Origin: Dicaeum eximium
Lineage: Eukaryota; Chordata; Aves; Passeriformes; Dicaeidae
Assembly: GCA_013396995.1 (NCBI GenBank)
Contig: VWZP01010561.1
Location: forward strand, 159,767-223,766
Direction: 5' to 3'
DNA length: 64,000 nt
The notes below the pieces were generated by a model. The model saw nothing but the letters and a program-made list of their open reading frames with translations. It was not told where the DNA came from and made no database searches. Made by a program: the position numbers and the translations under genes. Below are positions 35,920 through 49,447 of the stretch, piece by piece (position 1 is the stretch's first letter; every line of letters starts with the position of its first letter).

Positions 35920-38900
35920 CTAGGCAAAGCTCTTCACTCTTGTTGGCAGACCAGGTGGAAAAGCCAATTTTTATTCTGTAGATCTGTTTCTTTTGTGAAT
36001 GACAACCTATGCTGACTTTTCCTCTCTGCGGGCTCAGAGTGGAGTTGCTGCTTAGTTTCAACTAAACATGAGATTTTTTTAGATCCAGATGCTGTTTCCT
36101 GTGGTTCTCCTCTAATGCATGGCTGAATCAAACAAATTGCATGATGAAGGACCTCTTGAGCTGTGAAGAAAATCTTTAAGATGACTGTCAGAAGGTTAGG
36201 CTTAGGCTTGCTCTATGCTGGGCTGCTTTGGTGCTTCATAATCTGGAACAGCTCTTTCCTGTCTTATTCCAGTATGCACTGGTGAGTTGGTTCAGGAAGT
36301 TCAAGTCCTCCTGGATTCACTGACATCTGTTTCTAAAAGTTGAAAACTGCAGTGGTAACATACAATGGATGTTTGGCTGAAGCTTTTTTGATAACACAGA
36401 AATGGCTTCATGAACCAGACTTGGTCCAAAATGTCATAGATGCTTGTCCCTGTAACTTGTGAGCACATGGTAGAAGCATCATGGGTTTTTAAGCTCATAC
36501 AGCTACTACTCTAAAAGGGTTGTGGTTGGCCCCCTTTTACCTCCAAATTCAATTTCAGCAAAGTAAAATCTGAAAGGATAAAGAAGAAAATGGATTTAGA
36601 AATTGGTCTTGGACATGGACTAAATCTGAAAAATTTTGCCTTGAATCTTCTTGATAATAATCTAGAAAGATATACAGTATTTTCCAGACATAAGATGAGG
36701 TTCCAATGTGTTTCCCTCCAAACAATCTGAGAGTCTCATGCTCACAAGAGAACAGAATATTTAGATCGTTGATTGCAGTGTGCATAAGGAAATCTTGGGT
36801 TCTTCCACAGTGTTCTGAATTTGGTAAGAGCCTGGGGTTTTTTTTCTTCCTAATGAATAGGTTACAATGCCAAATACCTCTGAGCATGTTTAAGTTATCC
36901 CATCCATAATCAAATGAGATGAGATACTGCCTTGTTCTGAGAGAAAATCTACAAATACAGGAATCTGTGCGAAAAAAATCAAGAAGCTGATGGGTGTTGT
37001 ACAAGCTCTTTTGGTTTCTTGACCTTGTACAACTATGGAAAGAAAAAAAGGCTCTTGATAATTGCCCATGAAAGGCATTTGAGTGTTTTTGTTAATCCAC
37101 ATGCAGGCTTATAAATAAGTACTGCTGTGGGTGGCATCATCTGGTGACAGCAGGCCCTAGAGCTGAGTCCTCTCATCAGCTCTGAGTTCTTCTCTGTGAC
37201 CCTGAGTTGGGGCATATTTTTCTGGAATCAGATTTGTCAAAGAATCCTGTTTCCATTCAGAAGTAGAAATAAGAAGCAGCTTCTTGTGGACTTCAGTTTC
37301 CCTTGACTTCACTCATCTTCAGTTTGACTTCTTTATTTGTTTGGTTTTTGACCTCCACAGATGTTTCCCTGTGTCTGTAATTTGAAATTACAATGGTCGG
37401 TTTTATTGCAGAGGGTAAAAACTTTGTTCCTGCTGTCTAAACCCTTCCTGAATGAACTTCCTGGATGTTCTCAAGGAAGGACTCACTATGGGTAGTAGCA
37501 CAATAAGAGTGAAATGGTGCAACTTCTGACACTTTGCCCAATTTCTAATCAGTTCTCATACTGAACATGCAACCCTCTAGCCTGCTAGCAGGATCATGTC
37601 AAAGCAGACAATCTTTGCCTTCTGGTACTTCCAAAAAAAAAAAAAAGTCATGGAGAAGAGTAGCAAAGCTACACAAAAGATTGTGCTCTTACTACAAAAG
37701 GGAGGCTGCAGAAGAGGGAAATGCACTGCAGAGTTTCACCCACTCCAGTGCTTTTAAATTCGATTGGCCTTTTTAACAAAGGATCAGAGATGTCCTTGCC
37801 TCATGGTGCTGCAGTTGGACAAGCAGCCTATTGAGCTGTGTCCCTGTAGCTGTTCCGAGGGTGCTGCTGCCAGCAGGATACTGCCCTCTTTACCAGGCCC
37901 TGGAGGTCCTGGGGAATTACCAATGGGATCCATCACTCCTTGTTTTCCTTCTCTTTCAATGGCATCTGGCTTGCCTTGGTGATGGAAAAGGTTAGCACAT
38001 GGGGAAAATCCTGAAACAGACTGTCAAGAGCAGTAACAGTGTGAGACAGTGAAAACCAGTTTCAAGATACTGTCAAGAGCCTGGGGAAGTTTTCTGGGAA
38101 AGGAATTGAAGCTGACCCAAGAGAAGTCTGGACTACTAAGTTAATTATCCTGTCATGAGGTTTTGAAAGCAAAGATGGAGCTCTATTAGCATGTTGGCTT
38201 TATGGCAAGCGAGAGCTGGCTGGAGCCTGTTCATCTGAATGTATTTTTGGGATGAATTAGAGTCTAAAAGCCTGTGGGTTTTGTTGAAAAATGACATTTT
38301 CAAAGAAGCAAGTTGGCTGCTAGGATTCAGAGTCACAACAGAGCCAAAATAAGCTTCATATTTCTTAACCTCCACGTCACTGTGAGGTCCAGATTATCCC
38401 AGGTGATATGCAAATGCACAAAGATGGAACTCTGTGAGCTGCCAGGTTTTCATGAGAAGAGGGCAAAGGAAAAGCAACCACAGTTGTCCATTATGTAAAT
38501 ATATGGCAGGTATGAAAAAGGCTGAGCTATTCAAACCTGATAATGTTTGTGAGGAAAGGCAATAAGAATAGAAGAAAGAGGTAGGGATATGAGTTAACTG
38601 AAAACTCAGACTGTGACTTCAGCATTTGGCACAAGTCAGCAGAATAAATAAAGCACAGAGATGCTGGGGGGCAGGGAAAGAGACGTGTCCAGAGCAGCAT
38701 AAACAGCGAGTTTGAGCCAGGGTACTGTGCATTGTGTTAGCAGCATCGAGCTGGGTTTGTGGGAAAGATGGATAATAGCAAAACAGACTAAAGGATTTGA
38801 ATAAAGGCAACCAAAAGATTGTGCTCCAGTTGTTTTTGTACTCTGGTAGGAATCAGATGCAGCTCCAGGGGACTTCAGGGATGAATACTGACATAATGCT

Positions 38901-41188
38901 GGGAGAGAAATGGGCTTTCTTTTTATTAGAAAATATGCAGATTAGATAAAATTGTGATTTATGTCATTCTGAGCATGCAGGGAGCTGGCATCAAGGGTTG
39001 AGAATCCAGTGTATTACAAAAGCTTGAGGAAAAAGGAACTGGATCCTGAGGGACTGCTTATTCTCTCCTGATACAAAATGATCATTAGGAAAGATAAACT
39101 TATTAAAATTAGATAGTAAATATAATTTTGGGCAGATTGTAGCCAACAGTGCTCAAGGCCTACTTCATGTCAGTGTGAATGGGCAATTAAGAGCCTAAAT
39201 GTCTCAGTTTCTCTAATGTTGTACAGTAGCAGCTCGGGGTAGATCAAACCAGAAAAGTGTCAGGCTTCTTCCAGCACTCATGTTCCTTTTCCAGATATTG
39301 CTGGTCTCTTCAGCTGGGAAAGGTTTTATGTGTCCTTGTCAAACTCTGAGTGTTGGTGAAGTTCTGCTTCAAGGGTGGTTGGACAAAGGCAGCACAGCAG
39401 CAGAGAGGGATGAAGGATGTATTTAACCCAAATACTTGGGCAGATGCTGCACTGATCCAAAAGATGAGGAAGAATACAGCGCCCAGCCTTACAGGGCTTC
39501 CTCTTTCATGTGGCTCCTGCCTCTTCCCTCAGTAAACCTGAGCAACACCAATTCTTATCATTCTATATTTTGTATGATTCAATCAGGGGATGTGTAGTTC
39601 CTGCTAAAGAAAGAAAACTGCTGTATGGATGAACTCTTTCTAGGCAGGAAAAGCCTGTGCAGATCAAATAACAGTCCAAAATAATTTCACTGTTCCACTT
39701 TCTGTTTAAAAAATACATTTTTTGTTTACCACAGAGGACATCAAGGAGGATGCCTGACCTCTAGAGTTCCTGTAATTCCTTGTGAAAATTTCCCCATCAT
39801 ATATAATCTTGCACCAAGAACCTTTAAAGTGAAGCTTCTGAGGTGTGCCAGGATGCCTTAATCTGCAGTTTGTGAACATTTCTTATTTTCACAAGTATTG
39901 AATTCAGAAATTGTACTGCTACCATGGTAGATCATTCTGGCAGGAGGATGAAACTGAATTTAAAGTTGTCATGATGCAAAGGTAATCGGGTGACTTGTTA
40001 GTGAAACCTTTAAAAAAAGAACATTAGAGACAAAAATGTAGCTAAAATTCTTACGATGGGCAAAACCCTGTAAATGTATTGAGTAAGTTATTAATGCAGA
40101 ATATGTATTTGATTACTGAATATTATGCATTGGGTGTGTGTAGTTGGCTTACTATGTATCATAAACATATTTTAAATAAGGGATTTTAAAAATTTAAGCA
40201 AGGATTATTTCCTGTTTTTCCTGACAGTTGTGTGTCTAAATCTCACATTTACTGACAGAAATACAAAACTTCACTACTGTTTTAAAGCCTAGGTTCATTA
40301 CTTTGCTAAAATAAAAACAAGTAGATATGAGGGAAAATCTGTAAGTGAGATTTTTGAGAAGTTGGAGGTAATTTTGCTTTGCTGCAGGGCTGTGCAAATG
40401 GTTATATGCTTGTCAGTTAAACTGGTTTGGGGTTTTTTTACCCATTCTGGGCACCCAGCCAGCCTAACTTACAAAACTGCAATTATCATGATTGTTAGGA
40501 ACAGTTCCACTTCTTCCCTTGGATTTCTTCTGCCTTGCTTCTTTTCTTCTTTGAGGAAGCCTTAAATTTTCCTGTCAGTTCTGAGGAGACCCTGATTTTC
40601 CCCTTAGGGGTTCCCACAGAGACACAGAGTCGCAGAGGCCCTCCAGCTCCCTGATAAATATAATCCTACCAGAGGCAGCAACAAGCCAGAGTGTCACTCC
40701 ACAGGACCAAATCCCCAGCCTACAAAGCCAGGTCTTGCTCCTGGGAAACCTACAGTGCTCTGGGTTTTCAAATTTTATCATTCAAAACAGAATTTCTAAA
40801 TATATTTCGAATTTGAAGGCTGAGAGTCTTTGGCATTTGCATCATTCCTCATTTATGACCGCACTGTTTCTGTGGCAGCTGGTCTGTGAACGCTTCCAAA
40901 ATATTTTGATGCCCCTCCACAAAACAGGAATCAGAGAAGAGCTCTAGGAAAGTCAGAGGTGGGGAAATCATGATGGTGTGTCAGGTTGCTGGGTAGTGCT
41001 AGACAGATATTATCCATCGGGGAACTTCCCACGTTCAAACCACCTTCCTGGGATACAAAACCCTGCTGAGGATTCCTGAAGTCTCATTTCTTTTCAGCCA
41101 ACCAAACCCTGCCAGGAACTTCTGGACAATTTTTACATGACTCATTTAATTATTTTATGTACATTAGCGCTACAGACTGTTGTATCGC

Positions 41189-41475
41189 TCAGAATCATGG
41201 AATTACAGAGCGTCCTGAGTTGGATGGGACCTACAAGGATCACAAAGTCCAACTTCTGGCCCCACACAGGACATCCCAAGAGTCACACCATGTGCCTGAG
41301 AGCATTGTCCAAACTATTCTTGAACTCTGTCAGGGTTGGTGCTGTGACCACTGCCCTGGGGATCATGTTCCAGTGCCCAACCGCCCTCTGGGGAAAGAAC
41401 CTTTTTCTAATATCCAACCTAAACCTCCCCTGACACAACTGCAGACCAATCCCTCAGATCCTGTCCCAGCTTAGT
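41189..41475 (-). mobile_element. CR1 LINE 3' fragment, antisense
   Basis: The fragment begins AGAATCATGGAATTACAGAG, the usual reverse-complement end of CR1. It continues through clear CR1 words such as CACCATGTGCCTGAGAGCAT and CTAATATCCAACCTAAACCT. It is truncated at its 5' end near 41475. Open frames across it (41137-41433 and 41157-41474) are repeat-derived. Confidence 0.93.
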
Positions 41476-43904
41476 GGCAAAACTGCAGTTTTAATGCCTA
41501 TGTGTCAAGAACTACCTAGAAGGAGATGTGCCACATCTCTTGTTCAGTGAGGTTTGTTCCCAAAGCATTAACTTACCACGTGAGCATTGGGTGGAAGCAT
41601 CCTGCTGTCAGGAAGTTCACTGAGGGAGCTGAATGGCATTTTAAATGTAGGATAGCCACAGATTTCCAGAAACTCCTCACTTATTTTCAGGTTTTGAGGT
41701 ACCTCATTAATATCATTCTTGCACACCTACTGCTTTTTCTTTTCCTCATTGAAAACTATGTTTTCAACCAATGATGTTTAAACTGTTTAATGTCTGTGAA
41801 AAATCTGTTTGCTGATCTAACCTGCTAAACCTCTAGCAGAATGTAAAAGAATTGAATGAATGTGAAAAAGTACATTTGCCTTCATCTGAATGGCTGGAGT
41901 GACCATGGGAGTGTCCATTGTGGGAGAACCTGAACTGCAGACCTTGGGGCTGTATTTTTTTCAAGTATTAAATGCAGTATATTTATGCTATCTTCCTGTG
42001 CTAGGACCTTTCAGAATGATCAGGGTTCTGAATTATTTTCAAGTGTTTATTCTGAGAGTGGGTTGTGAGAGATTTCCAAATTTCCTGCTTTACATCATTA
42101 GGATTAACAATTTGCTAAGATCTTTTGAAGGCATTGGAACCAATTCTGCTGCCCCACAGACTAATATCGATTACTTCAGATGTTTATGATTCTAGGGCAA
42201 ACTAAACCTGGTCTTATGAGCTGAAAGAGGTTATCCAAAATGTCCAAAATATTATGGAATTGCTGCCCCTGGTTCTGCCAGCAGACTGGCTTTTCTTTTT
42301 CTTCAAGAAAATTGATGTCAAAACCTGACCTTTTTCTGTCTCTTCCCCTGGATGCGTGGACTTGTTTCACCTCCATCCACAATGCAATTTTCTGCCAACG
42401 TGTAATTCCTTCAGAAATATTAACAAACGAGTGTGACTTCAATTATTCTTAGATATGGCATAATATGTCTTCAGAAATCCTTCTGTGGGTGTTACAGCTC
42501 AGCTCTTGAGACAACAAAGTTAAAATTGCAGAGCCTTATTTTGACACAATTGGCCTTAAAACCTAAAAAAACCAAGCAGAAAAACTTCTACTGGCCACGG
42601 TGTCTTCCCTTTGTTTTCTTATTTTGATCCTGTTGATACAAGGAAGGGGTCATTCTGTTTAAGAAGTCCCAGGTTTGCACTGTTTTAATTTTGTTAACGG
42701 TTATTTAGCATCCAAAATAATGCTTCCAGTACGTACGTTCTGGGTTTATCAAGTTTCCAGCTTGAATCCCCACCCATCTTTCTGAGCATAAAGGCAGGAG
42801 AGGTGGGTGGATGGGTGTACAGTGGAGAGAAGGAAAGAAATATGGGGCCATTACATTTTTTGGCATTTGAACATGGAAAGAAAACGATACCATTTTGTCA
42901 TTTTTACTTTACATCATATCATGCAAGCATGGTTTCTGTATAAGTGTTTGTTTTGGTTATTCCTGGCATAGCAGGTGGTTTTAGGTTTGTTTTGGGTTTT
43001 TTTAGTAATATTGTTTGGTTAAAGATCTCAGCCCATCTTGGCAAGCTCAGTGAATTCCAAGAACTTTGTATTTGTAAGGATCAGCATCTTATTTCACAGA
43101 AGTTGCTACTGTCAGCAGCCACTTTACTCAGCACGTGACTTTGGGGGTGGCCTCAGGGAGTGCCTTTTCCAAATCATATAGTTTTGTGATTTGTTTTTCC
43201 AAATAATTTGTTTTGTCTGGCAGTCAGAATATTTTGCTGGAGAGGGTTATGAGTCCTGAAAAGCAGCATCTAGGAAACATTGGTTTATTAGAACATGATG
43301 AGTTGACTTCTCACCCTGAAGAGTTGCACAGTTGCTGCTCTATAGTGAGTGTTTAGTTAGTTATACCCAGACCACAGGGTACAGATGAGTTACAGTGACT
43401 CTAAAGACTCACACCATTGGCTTCTTCTTGGGTAGTCCACGGGGTTCTGCTACAGCATGACTGCCAGGCTGGGTAACTGTTCAGCTTCATTGGTTGAGGC
43501 AGAATTTGGAAGAAAATGCAAAATTTCAAGGAGTTGCTGAGGCCAAAGGAATGTTTCAGGTGTAAGGCATGCATTTGTTTTGGTTAAGTATTGCAATCCT
43601 GTTTATCCTAGAGGAAATAAATTTATTTTTCATTGAATTAATAACTTTTCTTTATATTTTTCTAAGGCAGGGTAAAAGATGACCCCTGTTTTCCTGAAAT
43701 GAGTTGAGCTCACTGCTGTGAGTTGAACTGTACTTATGCATGCTCTGGTATCATGATTTGGTATCATCCAGCAGAAGCTGGGTTCTCAAAGACCAAAGCC
43801 TGCAGTGACCCAGAGCTTGATGACACTGCAGTCCAAGCCAGCCAGGAAGTTTGTGATGATGACTGGAGAGTTGGAAAATGAATGCAGGTTGGTGTTTGTT
43901 TCTT
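41476..43904. other. Intergenic DNA, nothing recognised
   Basis: AT-rich sequence with chance open frames only. No transposon, RNA gene or splice-bounded exon was recognised. Confidence 0.55.
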
Positions 43905-44340
43905 TCTGCAGCATGGTGGAAGCTGGAAGGAACCTCTGGCAGTCATCTGGTCCCACCCACCCCTGTTCAAGCTGGACCAGCACGAGCTTGCCTACCCAGG
44001 GCCATGTTCACAGGTTTGGGTACCTCCAACGCTGGAGACTCCACAGCCTCTCTAGACAACCTGTGCCAGTGCTCAAATCAGCTTGGTATTGAGGAAGTGT
44101 TCCCTGCTGTTCAGAGGGAGCCTCCTGTCCTCCAGGGTGTGCCACTGCTCCAGTGCTGTCACCGGGCACCACCGCAAAGAGCCCGGCTCCATCTTCTTTG
44201 CACTGCCCGCTGGGTGTTTGTTTACATTGATGAGATCCTGCCTGAGCCTTCCCTTCTCTGTCCCGTCCTTCCAGGAGGTATCAGGGTGGTTGAAGTCCCC
44301 TATGAGGACCAGGCCTGAGACTCAAAATCTGAGTTTAGGC
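43905..44340 (-). mobile_element. CR1 LINE fragment, antisense, diverged
   Basis: The segment follows the reverse-complement layout of the CR1 3' region: GGAACCTCTGG, then the GAGACTCCACAGCCTCTCTA block, then GAGCCCGGCTCCATCTTCTT and an ACATTGATGAGATCC word. A GGTTGAAGTCCCCTATGAGG stretch at the right may come from a more 5' part of the element, implying an internal deletion. It is older or more mutated than the copy at 41189. Confidence 0.82.
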
Positions 44341-47300
44341 ACAGGTACTGATAATGTCCTCCAGACTGTTTGGAACAGGTATACGTCCACCTGGTGCTCT
44401 TGTCAACTGTAGCTCTTCCAGAATTGAGCACAGTAAGAATCAGGACTTCAGGGAGAAAAGCTGGTGCTCCTCTACTTTTTTCTGTAGCTCCTTTTACTTC
44501 CTACTCGCTGTTTTTATTCATGGTTTCTAATTGTGCTTAATTGTTGTATTTTTCCTTCTGCAGGAGGGATGAGGAAGACCAGAATTTCATCACCATCTTC
44601 TCATTTTGCATCACACTTCAGCATCTTCGCCCATCAAACCGCTTTTCATCCTGTAAGTACCTTAAGAGATAATCATATTTAGGGTTTGTTTGTTAGGAAG
44701 CTTCGTACATTACTTCAGTCATACCTCCCTATAGGAAGGAAAGAAAATGCAGAGGGCTGTGAGTGAAGTATTTTCTGGAGAAATCTGAGGGGCAGTACAA
44801 GGCAGGACCATGGCGATCTTGTACTGTCCAGGTGCTGTCCTTCCAGGCACTTCTTTCCTTGGAAAGGCAAATTCACCAGCAGGCCACCTCCAGCAGAACT
44901 GAGCTGCTGCACTGCATGACTGAAGGTTGCCAGCGCAGACTCTGTTGCAAGCTCTGTAGCAGTCTGTGTTGACAGCTAGTGGCAGCTCCTCAGGATGGAA
45001 AATCATGTGGCAAACTCCTCCTCTCTCCCCATACTCTCAGAAGCACACTTGTCAGGTCCCAGATGAAATGTGCAAGTGCTTTAACTTCCAGTAACAAACC
45101 TAGGTAAAGCACTGGCTCCATTTATTGAAGAAAGTTTTTACCTGTCCATTTGGCCAGAAATATTTTGTTTGCTGCCTCATTCCCTAACTGCTTGAAGTCC
45201 TATTTTATCCACTGTTTGGGTAAAGTATGAACTCTATCAGTGTAAAGTTAAGCAATTTATAGCTCAGTATTATGTGTTTTTTTCCTATTCTTTCCAAGTA
45301 TCCATGACTTTAGGAAATGAATCCCATTTAAACAGGTAATTTAACTCCCCTGGACATTTTTTGCATAATAATAAAGGTGCAGCTTCTGAATTACAGGGAA
45401 GTGGCTCTTAGCAATGTTGTTAATCCAGTACAGGACTTGCTCAGAGGAACTGCTTCAAATCCCAGATTCGTGCAAATTAGGGAGTGAACACGGAAAAAAT
45501 CTACAGGTACGTTTAGACCTTCAGATTATCCCAAAATATTGTAGGTTAGTTTATCCAGAGTTAAGACTTTGCTCTGATTTTTGTTTGAAGTAATGCATCA
45601 GCAGAAGGTGGGATTAAGTGCACACAGGTGGCTTTCAAACAGCTCAAGTACCTTCAGCCCATGGGTCTCTGCTACTATTTGCGCATCAGAAGAAAAGTTC
45701 TCTTATTTATTCCAAAAATAAATTTGAAGGTGACAGAGCTTCCATGGTGAAAGCCTTAGTGGTTAATGCAGTCCAATGGCCAATGCTCATCAGTTTGCTG
45801 CTTTGGGTAGTGCCTGGACTGCTGCCTATTTCGGAAAGAGAACTCAAACATCATCCTTCACTGCATTATCCAGACTCCTGTGCTACTTTTAAATCTCAGC
45901 ACCAACACAGCCAGATTGTCTCTATGGTCCATAACTAATTAAGCAAATCATGTAGTATTGATTACAATCAGGATAACAGATAGTCTTGACAGGAGATACT
46001 GGGGTCAGGAATGATCAAGGTTATAAAACTAGCTGAGAATTTTATATTCCAATACCATTATTCCTAATTCTGCTAGCCATTGACTAGACACTGGCACCCA
46101 AAGAGGAGATTTGCCTTCATGCCTGAAGGAGGAAAACCAGGAAACTTTCTATTAAAAAAAAAAAAAAAAAAAGCCCTCTCGAAGTTCTCTTGGCAGTAAT
46201 TTAGAATGTACTGTTTCTAAGTTCTTGCATTACACGTGGGTAACAATTTGTGCTGCTCCAAAGTCCTCCAAATTCACACTAGAATAAACACAGAGGCATT
46301 TTGAAGTACCACTACTTTTGGGGGGCTGTGACCCCAAACCTGGAGCTTTAGAAGAAATGCTGGCTGCAGAGCTTGCACATGCCTGGGAGGACATTTGTGA
46401 TTATGGCTGGACTCAGACATCACAGCCTAAATCTGATGCTCCAGGTTAGGTAATCTATGCAGTACTGCAAATTTATGTAAAACAGTACATGCATCAGCAA
46501 TGAATCAGGCTCAACCAAGACCTGTCTCTTCTGTGAAGAAAAGCCTTGAAAACACTCATTAAAAAATGTCCTAAGTCAGTTTTTTATGATCTCTCAGGTT
46601 TTCCTCCTTGTTATTAGAGGTCTATAATGTTCCTGTCTTTGTTCTATTATGGCTTTGCAGAGACTGAGCTAGACTTGACTGTAGCCTTCACACACATGCA
46701 AAGATATTTAGTGACCTGTACTGAAAAGAATGGGACAGTATTTTCCTGAAGAAACAGTATTCCTGTAGTCCAGTGTACAGACAAAAGGTGTGTACTATTT
46801 ATGCAGGAGAACATAACTTGTTAACAGTGTCAAGTTAGCTACTGACAGTGCATAGGAAATGGCCTGAATGACTTTTTCCAGGAATTTAAACAGTCAATAA
46901 ATTATTCACATTTTATCATGCAAACTGTAGGCAGCATAACAGCCTGACTGATAGCAACACAAAAAAATGAAGTAGAATTATTCTTTTAGTTGAATGGCCT
47001 GTACCTTCAACTGATTTAATTCTAAATGTCTTCACTGTAACAGTTTAAAGAAAGCATAATAATCCCCCAGCTGATAAATATATATTTATGAAAATATGGC
47101 CTTAGAGGTGCTAGAAAAGCCATCTTTATACAAATTGGAGTTGAACTCCAAAGGGTTTAACATTACAGAACTCATAGGTAAAGGCATCTTTGATTCTCCT
47201 TTTCACTAAAATCAACCAAGGAATTCTAACTTAACCCTCACTATTGTAAGGAAAACAGTCTTTTTTGAGAGATTGCAAAAAAACATTTACTGAACATTAG

Positions 47301-47559
47301 TTTGAACTCTAACAAAATAATTAAAAGTAGAATGACTCCCTATGTCTTCTTTCCCCATCTACCTCCTGTAAGAGAAAACTTCCATAAAATTTACATCAAT
47401 AAATTAATATTCAAATTGTAATTTGAAGGAAATGAGCTTTTTAAAAAAAATAAAACAAACAGTAAAGCCTCTAAGTTACAAGATTTGTTTCAGCAACTTT
47501 AAAAATAGAATGGAAGTGTCTTTGAAAAAGACAACTCTGTGAGAGAACCACATTTAAAA
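44341..47559. other. Intergenic DNA before the CDYL 3' end
   Basis: No gene was recognised. There is a moderately GC-richer patch at about 44740-45010 and a 19-base A run at 46154-46172. The sequence becomes strongly AT-rich towards the CDYL 3' end. Confidence 0.55.
46154..46172. repeat. Poly(A) homopolymer run
   Basis: There are 19 consecutive A residues. No recognisable retroposed sequence precedes it. Confidence 0.85.
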
Positions 47560-47578
47560 TGTGTTAAGAAATATTAGT

Positions 47579-47613
47579 TTTATTTAACCAGTTTTCACAG
47601 CTGAATATTTATT
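47579..47613 (-). terminator. CDYL: Pair of AATAAA signals, probable CDYL polyadenylation region
   Basis: Two canonical hexamers on the - strand lie 29 bases apart, about 1.7 kb after the CDYL stop codon. Either could direct 3' end formation. Convergent RPP40 ends about 19 kb away, so the transcripts are not expected to overlap. Confidence 0.5.
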
Positions 47614-48948
47614 CTATAAAAACTTTACAGATTGTACAGTTTATATATAGTTCAAACTACTAGAACAAAGAAGTAGGTCCCACAGATGCAAAAATACTGT
47701 ACCAATCCAAGGTAAAGGCAGATTTACACACTGTACAGCTCTCCACTGGGAAGGGGAGGTGGGTCAGTTCCAAGTAAAAAGTTCAAAACTGTACAAAAAT
47801 AAGGTTTGATTTCATTTTCATTCTTCATAATACATTCAGTAAGATTGCAAGCACAGATACCCAAGTAATAATAGATATCTGCAGTCAGGAATCAATAACC
47901 ACTCCTGAAAGGAATGCAAAATAGGTCTATTTACACAGGGCACTCTTTTACACCATACTGCATATAGTGTATATTTCAAATAATAAAAAAGCATAGACAA
48001 AGAACATTAAACATCTAATATAAGGTAGTTTTTTTTTTAAAGAGGTTTTTTTTTACTTAATAGTGTGCCAAAAGAATTTTAACTTATTAAATAATATATT
48101 CTAAGTGAACCTAAAATTTATGAACATAAAATGCATTTTTGGTGTAATACATCAATTAAACCAGCAAATAGGAAAAAAGAACCAAAAACAAAACCCAAAC
48201 TGTATATAAAGTAGTATTTTCACCCAGCAACAGGAGCACTTACGTAGTTATTTAAAAAAAAATCAAAATAAACAAACAAACAAAAACCCCAAACAAAAAA
48301 AAAAAACAACCCAGAGAGGCTTTTTAAAAACCCACTAAAACTAACTTATAACTTAGGATATTCATACATAAGATATTCAGTGATTCACTAATACTGCAAA
48401 ACAAGCTTTTTTGTGTTGTTTTTTTTTTTTTCCTTCCCCCTTTAATTTCCCTCTGGCTTTCCCTCATTCCCTTTCCCTAAGAGACAGTGGTTTCTTCATT
48501 CTGTCTGGGTAAGAATCAGACATACTCCTGCCCCTTCCTCCCACCCCTCTATACCTCCCCCCAAAAAACAACAGAGTGTTTCCTTAGCATTAATCCTGAG
48601 CACACTCTCTTTTTGGGGATATGTGTGATTTAAGCATAATGGGGTTTAGTTCCCCCAGAATTTTAGAATGTTCCATTACTTGAGGTATTTCAACCTTCTT
48701 CTGAGACAATGCCTTTTCTCTAAGCTGACTCATTGGGCAGAGAAAGCAAGGGCTGGCTAATACCCGTTTCAATTCTGTATTCTCATGAAAAAGAAAAGCA
48801 TTACTCCAGACTTCCCTGCCACACAGAAAATGATGCAACACCATTCACTTTTTAATTAATTCTCTATTTGATACAGTACTAGCCAAAGATAACAAAAACT
48901 AGAGCTTTTAAAGAGATGTTTGGTAGTGCACTCTATCATTTTTTACCT

Positions 48949-49083
48949 TGTGTGTGTGTGTCTATATACACACTCTCACACATATTACATTTATATATAT
49001 ATATATGCATATATATATATATAAAAAAGACATATATAGATATATGCACACACATACACTTGTGTGTCTATATATCTGCATGT
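48949..49083. repeat. TG/TA-rich compound dinucleotide repeat in the CDYL 3' UTR
   Basis: A TG run is followed by CACA, several long TA/AT blocks with ATGCAT interruptions, then another CACACA and TGTGTG segment. It lies about 200-340 bases after the CDYL stop. On the transcript it gives alternating UA/UG and CA stretches that can pair with one another. Confidence 0.9.
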
Positions 49084-49288
49084 AACAATCAGGGAGAAAG
49101 GAGTTTTGTTCAAATTTAAGAGATACAGTACTTTTAAACCCCTTGACAATAAAAGGGGAAGGGGGTGTGTGTCCACTCCTGTTCCCAAGCTGAGCAAGGG
49201 GTTAGTTTATATAAGGTTTTTTTAAAATGGGCATATTTTGCTTGCCCTGATGTCCAAGAAATACAATTCCAGTGTCATGGGCATCTCA

Positions 49289-49447
49289 TCAGAATTCATC
49301 AATTCTGTTCTGCAGATATTTTAACATTGAGTCCATCCCTTGTGCTGAGCCCCAGATTTTCTTCAAAACTTCACACTCCTTTTCATTTGCTTGTTCCAAG
49401 TCCACCTTCATGATGTTACGTACTAAAGCTTTGGATTCTTCAAGTAC
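49289..49447 (-). CDS. CDYL: CDYL last coding exon (52 residues plus stop)
   Basis: The exon opens after acceptor AG with VLEESKALVRNIMKVDLEQA and ends QNRIDEF-TGA. This alpha-helical tail of the crotonase fold contains the conserved IWGSAQGMDSMLKYLQ segment. Confidence 0.95.
   Translation of the reverse strand, partial: VLEESKALVRNIMKVDLEQANEKECEVLKKIWGSAQGMDSMLKYLQNRIDEF

Larger units (their letters stand above)
28386..41188. other. Intergenic DNA between RPP40 and CDYL (left part)
   Basis: No splice-bounded or conserved coding sequence was recognised on either strand. Open frames up to about 149 codons (for example - strand 36555-37004 and 35627-36061) have no domain signature. Landmarks are an assembly gap at 30406-30434, an A run at about 30913-30931, a 15-base-arm hairpin at 35883-35919 and a collagen-like short frame on the - strand near 37889-37975. 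Confidence 0.6.
47560..49288 (-). other. CDYL: CDYL 3' UTR (approximate extent)
   Basis: This runs from the TGA at 49289 down to two - strand AATAAA signals at 47608-47613 and 47579-47584. No canonical AATAAA was found on the - strand between these and the stop, though ATTAAA variants occur near 48850 and 48441. The region is AT-rich with poly-A/T and AAAC low-complexity tracts (48240-48320) and a TG/TA repeat close to the stop. The extent is inferred from signals only. Confidence 0.5.

Noticed and set aside
35627..37004. Two - strand open frames of 144 and 149 codons in the intergenic spacer
   Set aside because: Composition is ordinary, with no domain, no splice pattern and no start context of note. 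The lengths are plausible by chance in this much sequence.
41137..41474. Two overlapping + strand open frames of about 100 codons
   Set aside because: They lie within and across the antisense CR1 fragment, so they are repeat-derived.
43878..44412. 146- and 109-codon + strand open frames
   Set aside because: They read the non-coding strand of a diverged CR1 fragment.
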